Below are positions 21,068-31,706 of a stretch of DNA of 64,000 nucleotides, one piece after another. The notes beneath the pieces are model-generated. The model saw only the letters and a list, made by a program, of their open reading frames with translations. It was not told the origin of the DNA and made no database searches. The stretch lies in assembly GCA_023374025.1 (NCBI GenBank), contig SIJG01000165.1:62001-126000 (forward strand), read 5' to 3'. Both the position numbers and the translations under genes were made by a program. Numbering within the stretch: position 1 is the first letter of the stretch; each line of letters opens with the position of its first letter. The stretch comes from Heterodera schachtii (lineage: Eukaryota > Nematoda > Chromadorea > Rhabditida > Heteroderidae).

Positions 21068-22014
21068 TTTAATTTTATTAATTGATTTCTTTTCATAATC
21101 ACATCACAAATGTGATAATTTAAAAAGGGAATGAAATTTCGATTATTATGTACAGATTTTTACCAATGCCGTCGCCTTCCAAAAGATGTTTTCACAAATG
21201 AACACGACAGGTCCCATGACATTTTACGCGTCCCATGACACTCATACACGGGCAACTCGAACAATGGCGTAGATTAGGCCAAAATTTAGCTTAAGCCTTG
21301 GCTTAGGCCTAACCTTTTTTTGCAACTTTTTTATTGTATTAATTGCCCTTTTGTTGATATCAACCAGTTTGCTTAGGGTTGGTTTTGCACATTTATGTAT
21401 ACAAAATGAAAAATGTTTTAATTCGAAAAAATTAAAAATGCATTAGTCATAGAATTTATTTAGAAAAAAAGGAAAAATAGAAATTCAATCATCTATCAAC
21501 TCATTCAATTTTAGTCACTGATCACCACACGATTTCTGAAAACCGCTGGACCTAAAACCCTAAAATTTTGAAAATTTATGCAAAAACCAAAAAATTGATT
21601 ATTTTATGGACAAAAAGATTTTAAAAAGCTTTATTTTAATTTTTCATTTGAAAAAATCATTCAATTAATTTTTTTTTCTTCTAGAAAAAATCACCGTTTT
21701 GCCGGGCCCATATGAAATAAAAATTAGGCACGACTATCATCCGAAAAATAAGAATCCAAAATTTTGATTATTAAATGAACGGACATGCGATCCAAAAGTT
21801 TCATATTATTTGTTGAAAATATCGAAAATAAAATTTTGAATTTAAAAGATGAAAAGAATAGAATTTAATAAATACAAATTTTTTATAATGGAAAATATGA
21901 ATTTTTAAATATTTGAACAGTTAATTTTCGAAAAAACTTATTGCTTTTTTTTTGTTCAGTCGAACCTGGAATATTGTCCAAAAATTCTGTCCGTAAATCT
22001 CGCAGTTTTCTTTA
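21068..22014. other. Intergenic, partly GC-balanced
   Basis: 21160-21330 is less AT-rich, with a tandem GTCCCATGACA pair (21211 and 21230) and TTAGGCCTAA-like palindromes. A minus-strand frame from the ATG at 21217 runs 23 codons. I cannot link it to a gene. The rest is AT-rich. Confidence 0.4.
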
Positions 22015-22104
22015 TTATTGCCGTTTACTCCCAAACTTCTTCCTCCATTGCCTTAAACTGTTTCTGTCCACCCCCAATTTGTCTGCAATTCTGATGTCAC
22101 TCAT
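22015..22104 (-). pseudogene. Helix-turn-helix remnant (transposase-like)
   Basis: From ATG 22104-22102 the frame encodes IADKLGVDRNSLRQWRKKFG, the pattern of a recognition-helix HTH (IA..LGV....L..W.K.FG) seen in Psq/CENP-B-like and other transposases and in many nematode repeat-encoded proteins. The frame is open upstream to about 22208 without recognisable sequence and ends at TAA TAA. No catalytic domain follows. Most likely a fragment of an old transposon or of a small DNA-binding gene. Confidence 0.45.
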
Positions 22105-22486
22105 CATCATTAGCTTTCTGCTTTTTAATTTGAAAATTTTTTTACAAATACGAGTGGATATGCAAATTGTCTCTTCCTCAGATAACTGGTGGACAATCCA
22201 ACGTCATTTTATCATTTTGCCAGCAAAGTTAGTGTTAGTATTTACAAGAATTGAAGTACGAAATTAAAGCGAATGAAAAGGCTAAAAATAATGCAAAAAC
22301 TGCCAAAATGAATTAAAATTCTAAAAACTTTGAATTTTCGAGCATAAATTATCACCATTTCTTTAGAAATTAAAAACTATAAAACAAATTTAACTTTTGG
22401 ATTCAAAGAAAGGTATTAAAATTACCAAATATGGCACAATATAATTGAACAAAATTTTTCCGTTTCCATCACAAAAATGCCATTCT

Positions 22487-22600
22487 TAAGGGTTTATGTC
22501 AACGCCAACCCCGAATAGGGGTGGTGGGGATGACCAAATCGGTCGGGGTTTGGGTAACCTTGATAAATGACAAAAAATGTCGGAGTCGGGATTCCTGTAC
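22487..22600. repeat. GC-rich short-motif patch
   Basis: Starts TAAGGGTTTATGTCAACGCC and continues with CAACCCCGAATAGGGGTGG and TCGGTCGGGGTTTGGG words, then GTCGGAGTCGGG. It resembles the arms of the hAT-like elements elsewhere here, but I cannot find paired ends. Confidence 0.35.
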
Positions 22601-23006
22601 TAGTTTTCAAATGAGTCGAAGTTTTCAATAAGTTTGAAAATGATTTTACTTACATTTTATGTGTTGGCAGAACAAACAGACAGATATAAATAATTTAAAA
22701 AGAAAAATTTCAAAATGATTATCGACCAGAAAAAAATATGAATTTCGAAAAAAATTTAAACAATTCCAACAAATAAAATCTAAAGAAAAAAAGAAAAATA
22801 AGTTGAAAATGACCAATGATGGAATAAGAAGACCATTTCTATAGCGTAGGGAATTATTTCTTAAAATGAAATTTAATCAAAATCGAAAGTCATCTTCAGA
22901 TTTTAAATAATGTTTGTTAGATTAACTCCTGATGTATAAAATATCAAAAATCTTTAGAAAATATGAAATGATCTGCAGAGACAGGATTTTCTGTAACAAA
23001 ACAAAG
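22601..23006. other. AT-rich, nothing recognised
   Basis: 3' flank of the minus-strand gene that ends at 23007. No poly(A) signal was assigned with confidence. Confidence 0.4.
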
Positions 23007-24703
23007 TTATGAAAATGGCGACGAAGTGAAAGTGCCAAATTTGTCACGAAATTCTTCATTTTTATTTTGCCTTTCTTCATAATTTGCTACATTTTCTTTC
23101 GTATTTTCATACATTTGTTTGATTTTTTGCTCAAATTCTTGCCGAAGATCTTCTTCAATTTCTGGCGATAAATTTAAAATTTTCTCTCTCTTTTTTTGCG
23201 AAATTTTTTGTTTTAATTTATTAAACAAATTTTCCTCCTCTTTAACTTTATAATTCAATTCAACCTCATTTTTCAAAAATAGCTCAGTGTAAATGGTAGT
23301 ATTCCTCAATGTTTTTTTACCCTTTTTCCAAAAATATTTGGAAATATCTTTCAGTTTTTCGACGGCTTCAATTAACTTTATTTTTCTTCCGTGTTGAATA
23401 AATATTGGCTTAACCGCGGGAAATTTATTGGCCAATTCTGTGCATTTACCTTAAAATATTATCCACATTAAAATTCATTAATTAAAAAATATAAACCTTC
23501 AGTATATAATCGGAATAAATATTCATATAAAGTGTCCACATATTTTTTATATTGAATGCATTTTTCTTCAATTTTCTTCCCAATTTTTTTACATTGCCAA
23601 TTCTCTCTCATCAAATACATAATGCCAAGATTGGCTTCATATTTTTGTGTCAAATACTTTTTCATTTTCTCAATTTCATAGCATCCAAAAGTGATCATTG
23701 GCATCACATCATAACACCCATAAAAATGTACCTTATTTTTATTTCGAGTTAAATAGTTCGAATATTCTTCAGCCATTTTAAAAAATTTCTCAGAATTTGT
23801 CGTTAATCCTTTGACAAATTCCGAAAATAAAGCATCTCCAGTCTAAATTTTGACTTTATATTATTATCATTGAACGTTAAGTCTCACCCATGTCAATTTA
23901 TCATCGAATTTCGATTCCACAATTATTTTATGTTTGTTATTATTTATTTCTTTGGCAATACTTTTATCATCTTTTATTGCCCTTTTGTCTGCTTTTTTGA
24001 ACATTTCTTTTAAATATCCTTCAAATTTTTCTCGGATAATTTCGTTTAAACTTTGATTTGATTGGAATTTATTTGCTGTTACAATTGCCAATTGCAAAAT
24101 CATTTCATTAATTGGCAATTTTGGTTTATAATTCAATCTCTCCTCATTCAACAGTTTTGGTTCAAAAGAATCAATATAATTAGTCAAATCGAACAATTTG
24201 TTTAATTTATATTTATAAACACTTCCAATAAATTCACGAAAATAAAATTCCGAAACTTTGGCCAAACAATTCAACGCATAAATTATTGGCCCATCAATTT
24301 CAATTCGTTCTTTAAACACAAATTTTGGCTTCACTGTTGGAATTCCGACATATTCTCTGCACAAGTATTCGTACAAAATGTCCAAATATTTTCGATATTT
24401 TTGGCATTCTGTACGTTCATGTTTTTCAAATTTCCCTGATATTTTGTCACATTGCCAATTCTTCAGCATAAAATACATAATTCCAAGATGTGCTTCATAT
24501 TTTTCCATCGAATATTCACTGATTTGATTTTCTTGCTGCCCTTTCATAAATGCAATTAGCATATTATCATCGACCTTATTAAAATAGATCAAACAAAATA
24601 AATATTTGAAAGTGCAATTTACCGATGGATTCGCATTGGAAATTAGAAATAAAAAATGGAGGGCAAAAATTACAAAAGGAATTAAAGAATAAGAATAAAG
24701 CAT
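23007..24703 (-). CDS. Secreted-type protein with internally duplicated domain, four exons
   Basis: Model: exons 24703-24623, 24574-23888, 23842-23497 and 23449-23007, giving 518 residues. Introns of 48, 45 and 47 nt have GT/AG ends; the first is a multiple of three without a stop, so it can be misread as coding (VNCTFKYLFCLIYFNK). Residues 1-24 are a hydrophobic signal-peptide-like start ending near SNA/NPS. Two copies of a domain follow: KYEAHLGIMYFMLKNWQC (52-69) matches KYEANLGIMYLMRENWQC (323-340), each followed by an LYEYL block and then V-K-P-x-F (about 108-112 and 384-388). The last ~90 residues are K/E-rich and probably coiled coil. No known family recognised; function unknown. With a signal peptide and no membrane segment it is likely exported, which in plant-parasitic nematodes makes an effector possible but unproven. 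Frame and splice phases are consistent throughout. Confidence 0.75.
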
Positions 24704-24718
24704 TTGCTTTTTACTTAC

Positions 24719-24720
24719 CT
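24719..24720 (-). promoter_or_regulatory. Possible trans-splice acceptor
   Basis: ACTGTTTAG ends 15 nt upstream of the ATG of the secreted-type gene, the position expected for spliced-leader addition in nematodes. A GTAAGT directly follows it, so a 5' UTR intron boundary is an alternative reading. Confidence 0.3.
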
Positions 24721-25039
24721 AAACAGTTATACGACCAGTTTAAGGATTTAATGCGACAGAAAAACAGCATATTTGTCTTCGATAGTATAAAAATTTTGTT
24801 GTAAATATGATAAATACGAGGACAAATAGCAGTTAAATCAGAAAATTTGGAGAAAGGCAATATGAAAAATATTTTTGATCGGAAATTCTAAAAATTTTTC
24901 GAACTTTTTGAACACTTGGAATTAAGAAAAAACATCTACCTAAAGCTTATATTTGAACAAAAATATCCCGATCGAATTTTGGGGAATTTTTTTCCCTGAA
25001 CACCTGATCTCATTTAAGAACTTTTTGACCTTTTCAAAA
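24721..25039. other. Upstream region of the secreted-type gene
   Basis: AT-rich, no gene seen. It presumably contains the promoter of the minus-strand gene, but no element is distinct enough to mark. Confidence 0.35.
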
Positions 25040-26020
25040 AAAGTGCCGTCCCTTTGCGCTGAGATATTCTAACTTGATTTTTCTAACTTTTCGAAAAACG
25101 GGCGTAGCGACTGGCGGCGCAGCATAAGCGTCTTGGCACCGCTTGCGAAAAGTTGCGCCATGCCATGGGGAGCATTTTAAAAAAATTTGGCGCGATTCGA
25201 TAAGTCTTAAGGGTCGAAATGGGTGTGGCGCCTGGCTGGTTCAAGATGCAAAGTCGGCATTTTCACGGGAAGCGGTGTTTTTCGAGTATAAGGGATGGGC
25301 GCAGGCGTAAAAAAACACAATTTTAGACAATTTGTTCAAAACGGACAAAGTGTCGACACTTAGTCGGACAAAGTGTCGACACACTTGCTGGGACAAAGTG
25401 TCGATACAGTGCTTTTTGTGCATGTAAGGGTGGGGCAAGTGCACGGGTGTCTATTTTAGACCATTTGGACAAACCATGGACAAAGTGTCTACCCCGGGAC
25501 AAAGTGTCAACGCAAAGCCCCCGGGTTTCTACGGGTGCCACGCATGTTCCGGTAACTGCTACTGCACAGTCAACCGAGCCTTATTACCTAGAAGGCAGAA
25601 TTCGCCTTAGCGATGCCTTCGTTCGCAAAGTCCTCGGGTTCCGGCTGCTCAGGGGTGCTACGCATGTTCCGGTAGCTGCTACTGCACAACCAAAAGAAAC
25701 TGTGCCGGGATGTCACGCATGCGCCTTCGTGAAGCACCCGGGTTCCAACTGCTGCACGACGAGGGGCAGCGCGAAGCTCCTGCCCTTCGAGGCGTGTGAG
25801 CGAGGAGCGGAGCGAAGCGAAGCGACGAGCGAGTACGCTGAGCAAATACAAACCGATGCTGCTGCACGAACATCCAGCCACGCACCTTTCGTGAGCTGCT
25901 AGTGCCCAGCCAGCAGAGTGCTACTGCACTAACAACCTGGACTGCCTACCCCGTTACGCACCTACACCTGGCTAGGCCGGGGCATTGCAACAACAGAACC
26001 ATGCATGCCCTCAGTGCGGC
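25040..26020. other. Isolated GC-rich island, about 1 kb, unknown origin
   Basis: Composition changes sharply to near-balanced or GC-rich on both sides of AT-rich DNA. 25343-25508 holds GGACAAAGTGTC repeats. 25540-25930 holds the repeated words CACGCATGTTCCGGTA/CTACGCATGTTCCGGTA (two copies 117 bp apart) and TGCTACTGCAC (three copies). A plus-strand frame is open to 25902, with repeats THVPVTATAQ and THVPVAATAQ, but it starts only at GTG 25447 and contains an A/S/E/R stretch from GAGCGAAGCGAAGC repeats. I see no domain, TIR or LTR. It could be a captured or foreign segment, an unusual satellite remnant or part of a larger transposon. Confidence 0.5.
25343..25508 (+). repeat. Five GGACAAAGTGTC repeats
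   Basis: Copies start at 25343, 25366, 25391, 25478 and 25497. The first two continue GACAC, making GTGTCGACAC palindromes. The arrangement resembles subterminal transposase-binding arrays, but no element ends are seen. Confidence 0.7.
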
Positions 26021-26260
26021 TAGTTTATATTTTATAATAAACTGCTTGGTTTGTCGGATTTAGGAAAAAGAGTGCGGAAGAAATCGTTTTGAAATTTTGT
26101 TATCAGGCCCAACCAAAAATTAAAGAATTTGTAATTGGTTTTAATAATTAATGGAACAATTAAAGGTATTGTTGAATTGAGAAAAGTAAATGATTATTAA
26201 ATGAAAAATGGCAAATCACACTGCCTTATAAAGGGAGTAAAAATGGTTTTGTAATATTAA
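26021..26260. other. AT-rich spacer
   Basis: No gene seen between the GC island and the minisatellite. Confidence 0.4.
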
Positions 26261-26895
26261 TGATCATCAGTAGGATTATCCAAATCAATTTTTTACTTTA
26301 GATAAATTATATATATATATATTATTATTATTAAATAATAAAGCAATTATTTAAAATGGTGATGATCATCTGTAGGATTATCCAAATCAATTTTTTACTT
26401 TATATATATTATTATAAATAATAAAGCAATTATTTAAAATGGTGATGATCATCTGTAGGATTATCTAAATCAATTTTTTACTTTATATATATTATTATAA
26501 ATAATAAAACAATTATTTAAAATGGTGATGACCATCACTAGGATTATCTAAATCAATTTTTTACTTTATATATATTATTTAAATAATAAAACAATTATTT
26601 AAAATGGTGATGATCATCACTAGGATTATCTAAATCAATTTTTTACTTTATATATGTTATTATAATAAAACAATTATTTAAAATGGTGATGATCATCAGT
26701 AGGATTATCTAAATCAATTTTTTAATAATTATTTAAAATGGTGATGATCATCACTAGGATTATCTAAATCAATTTTTTACTTTATATATATTATTTAAAT
26801 AATAAAATAATTATTTAAAATGGTGATGATCATCACTAGGATTATCTAAATCAATTTTTTATTTTTTATTAAATATTAAAGCAATTATTTAAAAA
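26261..26895. repeat. Minisatellite, about 82-bp unit, 8 copies
   Basis: TGATCATC or TGACCATC marks copies at 26261, 26363, 26446, 26528, 26610, 26690, 26744 and 26827. Units run TGGTGATGATCATCACTAGG, then an ATTATCTAAATCAATTTTTT-type block, then TATATATTATT. Most spacings are 80-83 bp; one is 102 and one 54. Each full unit carries the palindrome TGATGATCATCA. AT-dinucleotide length differs among units. Confidence 0.9.
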
Positions 26896-27029
26896 AAAAT
26901 TTATGAAATGATCTCAAAAGTTTTTCTTTTGTTTTCGCTTTTTTCTATCCATTTCCATATCTTTTTTTCGTTTCATTTTCCCCCTCTTTCTTTTCCTTTC
27001 CCTAAATTATTTTTCACTTTTCCTTTTTC

Positions 27030-27573
27030 TCATTTTGCTTTTCCGTTTCCTTTTCTTTGTTTTGATCTATTTTTATTCCATTTTCCAAATTTTCCAACTT
27101 TTCTTTTAGCTCTTTCATTTTTACTTTTATAAGTTTCGGTGTTAATTTCACTTCCGTTCCATAATTTGTCATATCTTTTCCCCCAATTATTCATCGCTTT
27201 TTCAATCCTTCCCATTTTTCTTCTTGCAATGTTAGCAAGTTCATTTTTGAGCAAATCCCATTCATACTTTTCGTATTTTAACTTGCTGTATTTCAATTCT
27301 CCCTCTTTTATCATTTTTTCTAATTCGCCTATTAATTCATGAACAATTTGCTGTATATCTATAAAAATAAATCTTTATTTAATTTTATTGTTAAGAAATC
27401 CTATAAAGAGCACCAGAGTCAAAAATCGGTCAACATTTTCCCTTTTTATTGACATTAATCAAACATAATTTATTTAATTAATTGTACCATAAAGAAAATT
27501 GTGATCAAGTTGAATTGCATTTGCAAAGTTCACAATGTTTTCTCCAAAATAAGTTGTTAAATCATTTTCCACG
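27030..27573 (-). CDS. Last two exons of an unknown helical, lysine-rich protein
   Basis: Exon 27573-27488 (acceptor ATTTAAG, donor ATG/GTACAA) encodes VENDLTTYFGENIVNFANAI. A 129-nt intron joins it in phase to exon 27358-27030 (acceptor TTTTTATAG), which encodes IQQIVHELIGELEKMIKEG, a helical region with ELANIARRKMGRIEKAMNNW, and a basic K/R/N-rich tail ending GNGKAK before the stop. The upstream exon or exons are not found; the first listed exon enters with one base of a split codon. No known domain. It lies about 2.3 kb upstream of the secreted-type gene in the same orientation and shares its short-exon, K/E-rich style, but no clear sequence similarity. The terminal tail could also be low-complexity read-through. 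Confidence 0.4.
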
Positions 27574-27758
27574 CTTAAATAAAATTATAAATTGTTGGTT
27601 AAAAATTAATTACATTTCGATTTTTTATCATTTTTTATTAAAAGACATTTCTTTTTTACATTACTCATTATTTATTTATATTTATTTTTGACTTTTTCGC
27701 TACTTGAAATCTCATATTCCTTTACATATAAATCTCACTTTTTGTTTTCACAAAATCA

Positions 27759-27830
27759 GCAAAGTTGACGCTTGCGCCGCGACATTTACGCCGCCCAGTA
27801 AAAATGAACTTTTGCGCCGCGCTGTCAAAA
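27759..27830 (-). repeat. GCGGCGCAA-type dispersed repeat
   Basis: On the minus strand: GCGGCGCAAAAG, GGCGGCGTAAATG and GCGGCGCAAGCG, with ACTTTGCTG. The same words, in more copies, occur on the plus strand at 60175-60290. Confidence 0.6.
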
Positions 27831-30264
27831 ATATTATTATCATTAAAATTCAACTATTATCAATAAGTTTACTAAGAATATAAGCCAACGTCAAAAATAC
27901 TAATTGAAAATAGCAAAAAAATACTAGTCACAATGATTGACATTCAATTTTATTTAACCATTAAAATCATTAACATTGAATAGGTTCATCCAAGATATAA
28001 AAAATGAAGAAGAATACCAACTAACAAAAAGCCGAAAAATATGAATTTTCTTTAAGAAAACCCAATTATTTTTTTGCTTCAATTTTATACTAATTTTTGT
28101 CAATTTAATTTAAGTTTTTGAAAAGAATTTTTTGTTTATAGACTAGAAATTTTTGTCTAACTATTTTTAAATGTATTTAAATTTAACAATTCTTCCATTA
28201 TGTAAATTTTGCAAACGTTTTTTGCTTTCGGTTTTTTTAATAATTTCTTTAATATTAAGAAATAATTTTTTTTTATATCACAGTAATTTCATCTCTTATT
28301 ATTACGTTCATTCCAGCGATTTTTTGAGAGTAAATTGGTAGCAGTTCATGTACCGTTACCAAATTATGATATTGTTTTATTTTTCATTGGTAAATTAATT
28401 AAAACTATTGTTTATATTTTAAGAAATTTTATTTATGCATTAGTTCAAATTTTTACATTTATTGACGGTTGTAATTTTTTGTTGATATTCCAAGATGTGA
28501 AGCACAAGATTATCCGAATTATTTTAAATTTGAAAATAATTTTATTGTTTTTTTTCATAGAATGTGCAAGTTTGATTTAAGTTGCCCTGTTTTTTTTTGC
28601 AATCACGAATTAAGTTTTTAAATTTATTTGTTTAATAATTTATTAAATTAATTCTGATTAATAAACAAGAATTTTTTCATGATTTTTGCGTTTTTATTTA
28701 ACATTAAATGAGAAGATCCATTAACTAAATTATAATCTTTTAATAAGATAAAAAATCAAATATTTATAACATATTTTTATATTAAATGAAACTATCCATT
28801 AACTAAAGTATTTTTATCGGGTTTTTCATATTGCTAATTTATTATTATGTAATTTGTTTTATTTCATATCGTGCCATCCCACTCGTGCCAAGAAAAAAAT
28901 TTATTGCTATTACTTAATCTTCTATAATTCATATTCGTATTGTTCATTAATTAATTGTTTTCGATATATCTAAATAAATTTTAAAATATTAAATTCATTT
29001 AAACCAATTCATTTATTTTCGTTTTTTTAAGAAATAATTCTTAATTTTTTTTTATATCTGAATATGAAAAGGATTTAAACACATTCTTTCACAATTTTTT
29101 AAAGATAATGAATGAAAGAATAGAAAAATGAAAAGATTTAGTCCTAAAAATATAATTAAAATTAAAATGATATATATTCTCAGGTGTTATGACGTAAGTC
29201 AAAAACCATCAAATGAAAAAAATTTCAAAAAATTTCATTAAGTTTAAAATAAAGTTATGACCAAAAATGTTCAAAAAAACTCTTTTTTGAGTTTCTCAGT
29301 TCATAACTTTTTTTAAACAACGACACCGATTCTCACATGTGTTTATTTTGGTAACTCGATCAGTAAAAAAATAAGGATGATTAAATGTTAAAATTCATTA
29401 GAACTTAATTACAAATAAAGCTTTCTTTATTTGCAAATCGCTCTTAAAAATAGAATTAAAAAAAATTGTTTATTTATACCTATCTTAAAAGTATTTAAAT
29501 GTTTTTTAAAGATAATCCATAAAATATTTAAATCTCTTTATTCAAATAAGCACATTAATTAGTATAATTTATATTTTTTCAATATTTAGTAAATGTAAAT
29601 TAGATTTTATTTACTAATATTTCATTTATTTAATTTATTTTTTTCTAATTGAAGAGATTAAATTTTAAAGTATACAAAGTTTTAAATTAATGATTTTAAT
29701 ATCTTTTAAATTAAATATTATTTTAAATCATTATTATTTTTTATAAACTCACGTTGCGAGCGTCCGATGATCTGATAAAATTTATTTTAAATTATATTTA
29801 CAGTTTAAAAGATTAGAATCATTTTAAGTTTAAAAAATGCAAATAATTAAAAAACATTTACCAAGAATGAGAAAAAACTAATGATTAAAATTAAAGTAAT
29901 TAAAAATTTTTCTTTTTTCGGTATTTCATAAACATGTTGGCGTTTTTAATTTTTAAATGTTTCTGCATTTTCATTAATACAAATCCGCACTCAAAATAAT
30001 TCAAAACAAAACTAATTATCATTCCCTTGATTTAATATATAAAAAGGTTGATCTTTCTAATTTGGATTTATAAAATAAATAATATTCAACTGTAAATTTA
30101 AAACAAAAAAATTAAATAAATTGTTTGATAAAAACAATCTATCTTGCTTTCTGCATTCATAGAATTAAAGTAAATTAATTTTAGAATTTGGGTAAAGTAA
30201 AAAAAAATTATAATTAAATCAAATTAGAAAAAAAATAAAACCTATAGAAAATCTACATCTCCAG
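27831..30264. other. AT-rich tract
   Basis: No convincing gene. A plus-strand frame near 28335-28580 is 81 codons long, but it is hydrophobic, starts at TTG, and its length is within chance at this composition. 29420-29748 is a dispersed repeat. A 19-nt GC-rich patch (29753-29771) sits between a minus-strand acceptor TTTTATCAG and donor GTGAGT, a possible microexon. Confidence 0.4.
29420..29748 (+). repeat. Dispersed repeat, copy 1
   Basis: Same order and orientation as 59786-60095: GCTTTCTTTATT, ACCTATCTTAAAAGTATTTA, TTTTTTAAAGATAATCCATA, GAAGAGATTAAA and AAATCATTA blocks. Clearly related but well diverged. Confidence 0.75.
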
Positions 30265-30343
30265 AACATGAACGAGTTAAACATAAAATGCGCAGACCAC
30301 TCACAAAGCTCTTTTGGAAGAGTAAACATGTAGCGACTGCTGA
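30265..30343 (+). CDS. Exon-like segment, basic peptide
   Basis: 79 nt between acceptor ACATCTCCAG and donor GTAAAAG, open as HERVKHKMRRPLTKLFWKSK (phase 1 in, phase 2 out). GC-richer than its flanks. It cannot be spliced in phase to the finger-like exon at 30868, so an exon is missing or it belongs to another transcript. Confidence 0.3.
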
Positions 30344-30867
30344 GTAAAAGATTAAAATAAACAAGAAAATTAATACAAAAATTTAAAAATTTAAAACCAT
30401 TAAAGTAAAATTAGTTAAACCGTGTTCTACAAATTTATTAAAATCTTTATTATAAAAAATACGCTAATAAATAAATTATATTAAAAAAATAATTTTCAGA
30501 TAAAATAAAATATTTTCCATAAGAAAAATTGAGAAGAAAAGAAAATAATTAATTCAAAAAATCTGAAATAAAACAAAAAATGAAAAAATAAAATAATTAA
30601 AAATTAACTTTTTTTATAATAATTTTTTAAAATATTAATGAAATTACTAAAAACAAAGGTAAAAAATATACAAAATTTACATGATTGAAGAAGGGTTAAA
30701 TTAAAAAAAAGATATTTTGATTTAAATACTTTATTTTATTAATTTTATTAAAAACAACAGTGCAATTAAAAAAATTATTGAATTTACCTTAGTTTAGTTA
30801 AATGATGGAGAAGGGTAATTGAGTTTATTAAAAAATATGTATAGAAATTTTACATTACAAATTTCAG

Positions 30868-31254
30868 CAAACTGTTCTTTGCCGCAAATGTTCACGATCA
30901 TTCGATTCAAATCGCAGTTTAAGCATACACGATCGTCGTACAGACAAAAAAGGTGAGAACAATGCGCTTATTGAAAAAAAATAACGAATTTTAATCAAAA
31001 ATTGTGAATTTAAAAAAATGATTAAATTTCTAAAATATTAATCCGGCGTTGCAAATTTTTTGTGAAAATGCGCGGAAAAATGAAGTGATAAAATTAAGAA
31101 AAATATTATTAAAATAAATTTCTTTTACTATGATAAAAATATTTAAAAATTGATTTTTAATTTTTTGAATTATTTTTCAGACAACCCAAAGGAACCGCGG
31201 ACGCGCAGTGCCGCTGCCGCGTTGACACATCGTCGGCAAATTTTGTTGAATTAA
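30868..31254 (+). CDS. C-terminal exons of a possible C2H2 zinc-finger protein
   Basis: Exon 30868-30952 follows the acceptor AAATTTCAG and ends at AAG/GTGAG. It encodes LCRKCSRSFDSNRSLSIHDR, the C-x2-C-x3-F-x5-L-x2-H spacing of a C2H2 finger. A 228-nt intron ends in TATTTTTCAG, and exon 31181-31254 continues in phase (NPKEPRTRSAAAALTHRRQI) to TAA. The second zinc-binding histidine is not at the expected place (the position after DRR is T), so the finger is either degenerate or completed differently. Splice sites, phase and composition fit an exon pair; upstream exons are unresolved. A finger-bearing regulator is the best reading, but chance resemblance is possible over so short a stretch. 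Confidence 0.4.
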
Positions 31255-31706
31255 AATTCAATGAAAAAATCTCACAAATAAATTATTGTAAAATTAAATT
31301 TATTAAAAAAGTTGAGATAAAAGAAAAAATATATAGATAGTTGCTTTTAGTACATAAACATAATTTTTTCTAACATTCAATAATAATAAATTTTGTGAAA
31401 AATTATTTTTTAAATAAATTCAAATAATATATTTGCTTAATCATTCTAGTCAAAATATGTAAAATTGAAAATAAAAATAAACAAATTTTTCTTATAAATA
31501 TACAATTTAAAATTTTAATTATTTTTCAAATAAAAAATAAAACAATAATAAGTGAAATCGAACGGAGTAAGTATAGATGCTGACATTAATAGTTTATTCG
31601 ATACACCAAGTATTAAAATATACTGTTTGAAATTCGATTCTTTTTGATTAAGTTTTCGGACTTTTGAAAAGTTTCTCACTAATTTTCATTTCTTTTTTTT
31701 TTCGAG
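31255..31706. other. AT-rich, nothing recognised
   Basis: No gene seen between the finger-like exons and the TIR element. Confidence 0.4.

Noticed and set aside
20451..21102. Long frames reading out of the 270-bp foldback element on both strands
   Set aside because: Start inside the palindrome; only the F-box-like exon part (20745-20489) has family similarity and splice sites.
25241..25541. Minus-strand frames with repeated CRHFV/DTLS words
   Set aside because: Translations of the GGACAAAGTGTC repeats; no start or domain.
26908..27342. Plus-strand F/S/P-rich frames
   Set aside because: Antisense of the lysine-rich minus-strand exon and its low-complexity downstream sequence.
28335..28580. 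81-codon plus-strand frame
   Set aside because: Starts at TTG and is hydrophobic; frames of this length are expected a few times by chance in 64 kb at this composition.
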